From Embiotoca jacksoni (Eukaryota > Chordata > Actinopteri > Embiotocidae), in the NCBI GenBank assembly GCA_022577435.1, contig JAKOON010000055.1, forward strand, positions 836,117 to 900,116: 64,000 nucleotides of DNA. Reading direction: 5' to 3'. The notes below the pieces were generated by a model that was not told where the DNA came from, searched no databases, and was given only the letters and a program-made list of their open reading frames with translations. A program made the translations under genes and the position numbers. This document shows positions 56,785 through 64,000 of this stretch, in pieces; the stretch's first letter is position 1, and every line of letters starts with the position of its first letter.

Positions 56785-57320
56785 TTGAGGTGCAGATTGT
56801 CTTCTCTTCATCTTCAGCTGCTCTTCTAAACTTCCCTTCTGATTTCTGTTTTTATGGAAATGAGTTTTGATATTTTCTTCCGTCACGTCATATTTTCTGC
56901 TTTTCTCCTTCAGAGAATCGGACGAGTCGAGCGGAGCTTTGTTCGGCTGTCGGACATTATTAGTAGTCAGAAGATCAATAAGAGAGAAGTCAAAACTATT
57001 TGAAGAATTATGTCAAAATTGTGATTAAAAAAAATAATAAAATGTAATTATGCGATGAAAGTAAAAACATTTGTATGAATTAGTCCAAAATTCGGAGAAA
57101 AAAAGTCAAAATTATTAGAAGAATTGTTCAAGATTGTGATAAAAACAATCAAACTTGGATAAAAGTAAAAAAAAAAAAATAATAATTCTAACTTAGTCAA
57201 ATATTTCGGTAAAAAAAGATAAAAAGTCAAAATTGTGATTTAAAACATGAAGTGTTTCCTAAGACAAAATTTGAAATCAAAAAGCTCAAAAGGTTTTACT
57301 TAAAAAAAACAAAAAAAAAA

Positions 57321-57351
<31 letters not shown>

Positions 57352-57580
57352 TGCGTGTTGCGTGTTGCGTGTTCAGACCTGCAGCTGCATACAAACATGC
57401 AGGAATGTTTGAAGTGTTTTCAGAGAAGCTGCAGCTCCTTTAACTCGTCTCCTCTGACAACATGTTGGACTTTCTTCAACTTTGAATGTTTATATATTTA
57501 TATTTCCACAAATTATCACTGTTGATACGATATTTTCTGTTTCTTCCATCAATCAGTTGTTTGGACTGAATGATGTGCAA
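56785..57580. other. AT-rich spacer after BUB1 B
   Basis: Counterpart of 23200-23980, with no gene. It has A-runs, a GT microsatellite at about 57325-57351 and repeated cgtgttg. Confidence 0.6.
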
Positions 57581-58294
57581 GGAGGAGGAGGAGAAGAGGG
57601 GGAGAGGAGGGAGAGAGGAGGAGGAAAGGAGGGAGAGAGGAGGAGAAGAAGAGGGAGAGAGGAGGAGGAAAGGAGGGAGAGAGGAGGAGAAGAAGAGGGA
57701 GAGAGGAGGTGGAGGAAGAGAGGAGGGAGAGGAAGAGGAGAGTAAGAGGAGGGGGAGAGGAGGGAGAGAGGAGGAGGAAAGGAGGGAGAGAGGAGGGAGA
57801 TAGGGGAGAGAGGAGAGGAGGGAGAGGAGGAGGAGGAAGAGGAGGGGGAGAGGAGGGAGAGAGGAGGAGAAAAGGAGGGAGAGAGGAGGGAGAGAGGAGG
57901 GAGATAGGAGGGAGAGAGGGGAGAGAGGAGGGGGAGGAAGAGAGGAGGGAGAGGAAGAGGAGGGGGAGAGGAGGGATAGAGGAGGGGGATAAGAGAAGGA
58001 GAGGAGAGAGAGGAGGAGGAAAGGAGGGAGAGAGGAGGGAGAAAGGAGGGGGATAGGAGAAGGAGAGGAGAGAAGGAGGAGAGGAGGGAGAGAGGAGGGG
58101 GATAGGAGAAGGAGAGGAGAGGAGGGAGAGGAGGAGGAGGAAGAGGAGGGGGAGAGGAAGGAGAGAGGAGGAGAAAAGGAGGGAGAGAGGAGGAGAAGAA
58201 GAGGGAGAGAGGAGGTGGATAGGAGAGAAGGGGGAGAGGATGGAGAGAGGAGGGAGCTAAGAGCGGGAGAGGGGGAGGGTAGGAGGAGGAGGAG
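57581..58294 (+). repeat. Polypurine minisatellite, unit B
   Basis: About 714 bp of G/A-only gggagagaggagg-type sequence, slightly shorter than the unit A array (about 740 bp), with the same few T interruptions. Confidence 0.95.
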
Positions 58295-61200
58295 ATTTGT
58301 CAGCTTCCTGTGAGTCAGTGAAACCTTCATCCAGACTTCGTCCAGGTTTCCACGGTGAAATCCCAAATGTTCACGTACCTGTGGTCACTAAAACGTGAGG
58401 AACTCAGGTGTTGATGTTGATAAAGAGACGAACGTTGGAACACTTCCTCATGAAGGTTGTTGCTTCCTGCTGCTCCATGAACATGCAGGAATTATATATA
58501 TTTGTAAATATAAATCAGGTAGAACTTATAATTAAAAACAGTTGTTCCTCAACATACCTGCCTGGAACATCCACGGTACTGTTGAGTCTCTCTGAAGCCT
58601 CACATCCCTGCTGGCTGACTGGGAAAGGAAAGGAAATGCTTTCAGAAGAAACACCAAACTATGCAGCTCATAATATGATACTCTGATAATAGAAACTTCA
58701 AAACACCTTCAAGTTGATTATCAAACACACATGATGCTAAATTCAATCTACGACAGAGAAATACACGTTAAATAAATGACTCTTTCACTCCATGAATGCT
58801 TTGAGTTCCAGAAAGAGGAAATTCATCTCTAAGATAATAATAATGTCATTTTACGTGAATAATAAACTGTCGTAGAAATACGTTTTCTGTCATTCAAACA
58901 GTTGTGAGTGTGCTGATGTTATCTAGAAAGCTCCTTTTAGTAAATAAGTGTATTAAAACTAGTGTAGTAAAGTAAGCAGCTTACTGGATAACAAGCCATC
59001 AGCAGCAGAGCAGTGACTGTCTGACATCAGGGCGGCTAACATGAGCTCAGGACAAATGATAGCTGGCTTCAACTGGAGTTCACCAATTCATGGTGAAACT
59101 AAAGGAGCTTTAAGATCATCATGATTTTAAGATCTGGAACTGACGTGACACAAAACTCACATGACCTCAGAGGTGGTTGAATCTCCATCTTCTGCTCTTT
59201 TTAAATCCCTCCATTGAACTTTTTGTTCTCGGCTCCACGAACACGACTCAGAGAATTCTTTGGGACCGACTGAAAATGGCCGCCCTCCTCCACCACGGTG
59301 AGGGTCCATGTGAGCCGCTGCCCGCTGCTCTCCGACACGTTAGCTCTTAATCCGACATGAAGGATGACGCTGTCAGTCGGAGATCATCGATGAACCGTTC
59401 AAACATCACGTTAGTAAACTGGTGAAAGTTTCTAGTGAAGTTTGAAGTGATGGTGAAACATCAGTCCCGATGTGTTCCTCTCGCTGCCGAACTTCGTCTG
59501 AAAAACGGGGATTTTCTAACTTCTTCCTTCGTCGGTAAAACACAGTTTAATTTCATTTGACCGAAACACCATCTGAATCTGTCCTGACCTCAACTGTCAC
59601 TCGGCGTGTGTTCAGTCCGTCACATGTTCTGATTTAAAGCAGGAAATATCTATTTTTCTGTCTGCTTTGATGAACTGAATCCACCTAACAGCTGATAACA
59701 ACTAAAGTTTTATAGAAATACAACTTCCAAAGGTTTTCCTGCGCGCGCTCCTGTCGTTAGCCCCGCCCCTCTAAGAACCCGGTAGGTTACCAAGAAGGTC
59801 TCTCTGCTTGTCCTGATTGGCTGGCAACAGATTGACACCTGACCAACCAATACGGTGAGGACACGAGAGGTTCAAGGGCAACTCAAAACTGTAGGACACT
59901 TAAGGACTTTTCCAAACTACACTTCTCTGCTTATGAACACAAATGCAAATTCACTGTTACAGAATTACAAAGAAACACATGTAAACAAATTAGCAGGACG
60001 CTACAAGTGTTTATGGACATATTTGAAACATGCAGAAGGAAGTTAAATACTGCAGGTATTTGAGTGAAACTCCACCTTTATTTTCTAATGAATGAGGGAT
60101 TATTTTCAGATGGACCTCCAGAAAACTAATAAGAAGGAGTGACTTTAACTAACAACACCGAGATAACTCCTTAGAAAACATTGATTGAATTTCATGAGAA
60201 GTTGAATGGGAGTCTATGGAGCTGGAGGCTTTTTAGAGACAACCTCTACTGGGACTAGAAGGTATTGCAGTTTAAGACACTTCCGCATTGGCCTGATTTT
60301 TCACACCCCGAAGTTACGTCCACTTTTATATACAGTCTCTTTCTTGAGACAAATGAATAAAAAAGGCTGTTAAAGAAAAGTGTTTTGGATTAAAAGTCCA
60401 TTTAAAGCGGAGACACCTGGAACCAGGACTGAGGACCAGATTTCAGGTCCCTGGCAGGAAGCTCAGGCTGCTTTCTGCCTCATAACAAACCAACATGTCC
60501 AACATACAGTCCTGTATGTGGTCCAAACTGCTGCTGCTTCATCTCATGTCTCTGTGCTGATCTTTGGTTGGTTTGTCAGCTCCATCTAGTGGACAGACAG
60601 CAGAGCTGCATCATGTGATGTTGGATTTCTCTGTCACAGGTTAGACTGGTTCTGACGTCACTCTGATGCTTTTAGACTCGGACTCTGAAGTTATGAGGAA
60701 GTGAAGGCGTCCTCAGATCAAACGCTCTCAGACACCAGGACTGACGAGGGACAACGAGCAGCTTCTTCTCTCCGAATCTTTCCTCCACACTCGAAGGTGG
60801 AAAGTGTCTGGAAGTGGACCTGAAGTCGAGCAGGTGAGAATCCTCCCAGAGAAATCTGGACATGTCTGATGAACTCTGACCTGTTGGATCACTGAGTCGA
60901 CCGTAGAGGTCTTTCTTGATCCTGATTTTCTGTTTCACTCCATTTATTTCAAACATGTAGTTGAGTTTGTCCGCGAGTTAAAGTGAAATGATTGTAAAAT
61001 GATTTTCTGTCGGTGGTTCCTGAATAAAACCGGCAGCAGTCTGAATGTAATTCGATCTTTGAACTAGTCAGCTGATAAAAATGCAAACCATGTCTGAACT
61101 GGTCTGAACTTGTCTGACAGCTTGGATCAACTTCACTGTGTTTCCCATTCAACTCTTCATTCACGGCTGGAACACACTTTTTCTGTGCAGCACCTTTCGC

Positions 61201-61734
61201 ATAGTCCATTTGTCAAAGGTCCAAAAGTCCTTCAGAAGGACCAGAAGTGGTTGAAAGTGAAGAGGAGCTGTGTGGCTTCTCAACCGTCAGGGTCCCACAG
61301 AGGAAAACAAAAAGAGGAATTATCCTGGTTTGTGTGATCAGATTTAAAGACACACAGAAAAAAGAGGCTTTTATATCCTCTTGACAGGCAGATTTCCTCT
61401 GAATACATTTTGTTTGTCATCACGTTGGACAAACTGGAAGAACACATTTCATTCCTTTAGTGACCAACACAAATACCAAGTTTGTTAGAAAATGTGAAAA
61501 AATGGAGCAGGGGGAACAAATTTATCATATTTCTGGTTGCTGAAATGAAATTTAGGATTTTACATTATATGCCGCACTAACTGTTGTGACTGTGACATGT
61601 TTTGCAGGTTTATGCAGCACTGAGAGAAGAACAGTAATTACAGGATTATAATGTGTTTGCAGAAAAGTGTCTGTCAGTCCTGAGTTTTAGAGCCATGTTA
61701 CAGACAGTGATGAGAACTAATGTATCCTGTGCTG
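58295..61734. other. Gene-poor stretch of unit B
   Basis: Counterpart of 24721-28148, including the candidate MAALLHH 5' exon (ATG at 59276) and the CpG-richer patch. No confident gene. Confidence 0.45.
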
Positions 61735-61845
61735 TGAATGTTGTTGTACGTACTGAGCAGGTTGTTGTGTTTGTGTGAAGCTGTGGGCTCTGCTATGGAT
61801 CAGTGGGAGGACAGAGAGGACGGAGTCCGTCCCTCTAAAACCACT
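61735..61845 (+). pseudogene. Relic of NLR leader exon 1, unit B
   Basis: Same truncated leader exon as at 28149-28259, with ATG at 61795. Similarity to the real exon again stops after AAAACCACT. Confidence 0.85.
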
Positions 61846-61989
61846 GAACTGTTCCTGTTTGCTGGAGAGTTTCAGTTCCAGCACTAATTTTACTTGAATT
61901 ACCTGAACAAGTGTTGCTGGTAGTTTCACTGTTGGACGTGATGCTGGAAACAACGTTCAGCTGTTCAACAGCTGCTGAAACAAAAAACT

Positions 61990-62429
61990 ATTTCAGGGGT
62001 CTGAAATAGTCTATTTCAGTCTCCTGAGAGCGGGAGAGGAAGTCGGCCACAGTCATCTGCGCCCCCGGCCTATGGATCACCTTGAAGTTAAAAGGCTGTA
62101 ACGCCAGATACCACCGAGTGATCCTGGCGTTGGTATCCTTCATGCGGTGGAGCCACTGGAGCGGAGCGTGGTCCGAACAGAGGGTGAATGAGCGTCCCAG
62201 CAGGTAGTACTGCAAGGAGTCGACCGCCTACCGGATGGCCAGGCACTCCTTCTCCACTGTGCTGTACCTGGCCTCCCTCTCCGATAACTTCCGGCTGATG
62301 TACACAACAGGGCGGTCCACCTCCCCCCCCCCCACCTCCTGGGACAAAACGGCCCCCAGTCCTCTGTTCGACGCATCAGTCTGCAGAGTAAAGGGGAGAG
62401 AAAAGTTATGGGTGTGGAGAAGTGGTTCC
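61990..62429 (-). mobile_element. Gmr1 3' end (RNase H), interrupted by a retroviral LTR
   Basis: Matches 28400-28846 closely and starts at the same stop codon and flanking sequence. Gmr1 homology stops abruptly at 62429, where the LTR begins with TGTGG. The remainder of this Gmr1 copy is predicted beyond the retroviral insert, outside the window. Confidence 0.85.
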
Positions 62430-62495
62430 TGTGGTAGATTATGCTTAAATTGTGGTAGATTAGGCTTATGCTATGCCCATTTGTATGTATGTGTG

Positions 62496-62544
<49 letters not shown>

Positions 62545-63090
62545 ATCTCAAATTGTTGTCCCCAATTGTTTTCCCCGAGTCCGTTGATAGAAGCAGTCTT
62601 TAGGCATTTACCGGTCTTAGTTGATTTTTATTAAGCGTAGTTTACAAGATATCTTGGAGAGCCCAACATCAACAAACGTCTCTTTGTTGGATTCTAACTT
62701 CCCGCTTTCCGGCACATACCCTTATGCTATTGGAAGAGGCGTGACCTATACTGTGACGGGAACATTTGCATATTATGTTCGTCTGGTTGTTTTCCACTGT
62801 CCTCCGTTTAAGCCACACCTCCTCTTGCCTGATAGGGAGTTGCACCCCACGTGACCCTTCCATACAGATTCCTGTTGTCTATGATAATACAAACAATCAA
62901 CACATTCAGTTCCCTCGAACACATTTCATTTCCTAATATGATGCACTAGTTGCATCCTACTTTTGGCCATATTTCATACCCGTAATGCTTTCTGCATAAA
63001 CAATGTGTTTTACAATGATTACAATCAGTATGCATTTTGAACGTACATCATATGAGCCCACATATGCTTTAATCAGATCTATATTCCACA
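62430..63090 (-). repeat. 3' LTR of an endogenous retrovirus
   Basis: About 661 bp bounded by TGTGG...CCACA inverted ends. On the minus strand it starts TGTGGAATATAG directly after a polypurine tract (AAAAGGGGG, within 63091-63110), as a 3' LTR should. AATAAA lies on the minus strand at 62632-62627. A TA microsatellite (about 62499-62538) lies near its downstream end. The matching 5' LTR is outside the window. Confidence 0.82.
62499..62538. repeat. (TA)n microsatellite in the LTR
   Basis: About 20 TA units preceded by tgtatgtatg repeats. Confidence 0.97.
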
Positions 63091-63110
63091 ATTCCCCCTT
63101 TTGATCTCTT

Positions 63111-64000
63111 TTAAGAGATCACCAATTCCAAATCAAATACCTCCTTTTGGTCGTCTTCCAGGAGAGGCATCAATACTTGTGGATCAGTAGTACCTACTGC
63201 ATTGTTGATTAGTTTTACCAGTAGAGCGCGGAGACAAGGTATACAGCAACAACCACAAATCACCAGTAGAGCACAGAACACAGAAATGGAGATCATGACA
63301 GACATCATAAGACCCTTCCATTTTCCAAACAGGGAAGTCATCATAGAATTAAAGGGATTATCGATACCAGACATTTCATGCATCTCTTGTGATAATGTAC
63401 GCAAGCCCTCCAAAGCTCTAGTCACTGATCCATCGGGGGCAGTGTTGTTCGCAATGTATGTGCAACATTGATCACCAAACATGTGACAGACGCCCCCTTT
63501 CTCTGCTAATAACATGTCCAATGCCATTCTGTTTTGTACAGTCATCAAGGAGGTGGCCGCCAGTTGCTCTGAGAGACCAGCCACAGCATCTCGTGTGGCA
63601 TTTGCCAATCTGAGGACATTATAATGCACAAAATTAATTCTGTCCACATTTTTATTCGGAGTGATGGGGAATAGTGCTGAAATGATGGGTAGGTTTTCGA
63701 ACCCAGCTGCCACCTGGTCTGCCAATTTAAACTCATCTGGAACGCCACGAGGCACTCCAATGGAATCCATATATGTAGTAGAGGTGAAATCGAATGGGCC
63801 TACATCTCTTTTGCTTCTGTGCTGATTTAGTTTTTGTCCAATCAAGGTGAGAGGTGTACCTAACCTTATAAGTGCACAACTCCCCCGCCAGTTAAGTGGC
63901 ATTCGAACCAAAATCGTTAGTCCTCCGCAGTACCAGAACAAATCACCCCGTCCCCATTGTCCTAATTGTTGGTTTTTTGTGCTGGCCCAGTCTGAGGTGT
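63111..64000 (-). CDS. env: Endogenous retrovirus env (C-terminal part: end of SU, full TM)
   Basis: The minus-strand frame is open from the window edge to a stop at about 63111. It contains the end of the surface subunit (FWYCGG), a furin-type RSKR site and an ectodomain with an immunosuppressive-domain-like segment. A CX6CC motif follows (C, six residues, CC; about 63455-63490), then a hydrophobic membrane span with a Cys cluster and a short cytoplasmic tail. This is a gamma/epsilon-type transmembrane protein of a kind common in fish retroviruses. The visible part has no stop or frameshift, which suggests a fairly young insertion. The upstream portion and gag-pol lie beyond the window. The env stop lies next to the polypurine tract and LTR. 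Confidence 0.85.
   Translation of the reverse strand, partial: TSDWASTKNQQLGQWGRGDLFWYCGGLTILVRMPLNWRGSCALIRLGTPLTLIGQKLNQHRSKRDVGPFDFTSTTYMDSIGVPRGVPDEFKLADQVAAGFENLPIISALFPITPNKNVDRINFVHYNVLRLANATRDAVAGLSEQLAATSLMTVQNRMALDMLLAEKGGVCHMFGDQCCTYIANNTAPDGSVTRALEGLRTLSQEMHEMSGIDNPFNSMMTSLFGKWKGLMMSVMISISVFCALLVICGCCCIPCLRALLVKLINNAVGTTDPQVLMPLLEDDQKEVFDLELVIS

Overview
The window looks like nuclear DNA of a ray-finned (teleost) fish. The diagnostic genes are FISNA-NACHT-LRR-B30.2 NOD-like receptors (the fish-expanded NLR-C group). They sit among long intronic sequence with GT-AG junctions, teleost L2-like and Rex1-like LINE pieces, a Gmr1-type LTR retrotransposon, a piggyBac-like DNA element and a fish-type endogenous retrovirus. 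No bacterial-style operons, CRISPR arrays or rRNA/tRNA genes were seen.

Layout. Positions 1-1500 hold the first coding exon of an ASAP2-like ArfGAP gene on the minus strand with its CpG-rich upstream region. Positions 2719-28846 form segmental unit A: an NLR gene on the plus strand (coding 4267-13392, ten coding exons, 1124 codons, frame-consistent), a BUB1 mitotic checkpoint kinase gene on the plus strand (14970-22999), a 740-bp polypurine tract, a gene-poor stretch, a relic of NLR exon 1, and the 3' end of a Gmr1 element. The Gmr1 element (minus strand, about 28400-33007) fills the gap to unit B. Unit B (33115-62429) repeats the same order: an NLR with eleven coding exons and 1168 codons (34559-46703), BUB1 (48298-56584), the polypurine tract, the exon-1 relic and the Gmr1 3' end. 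At 62430 a retroviral LTR and env gene (minus strand) interrupt Gmr1 and run off the window.

Both NLR copies assemble into open frames with conserved NACHT motifs. They differ in LRR exon number (two versus three), in a Gly-Pro repeat near the N terminus, in a short divergent patch at the end of the NACHT exon and in a poly-Ser loop in B30.2. Both BUB1 copies keep the Bub3-binding (GLEBS) segment and the kinase domain. Both also share puzzling frame and splice-site irregularities, and copy A alone has a one-base deletion in exon 12.

Main caution. The two units are nearly identical by eye, so a retained-haplotype assembly artefact must be excluded before calling this a real tandem duplication. 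All exon models come from reading splice signals and known family structure; no alignment or search was run.
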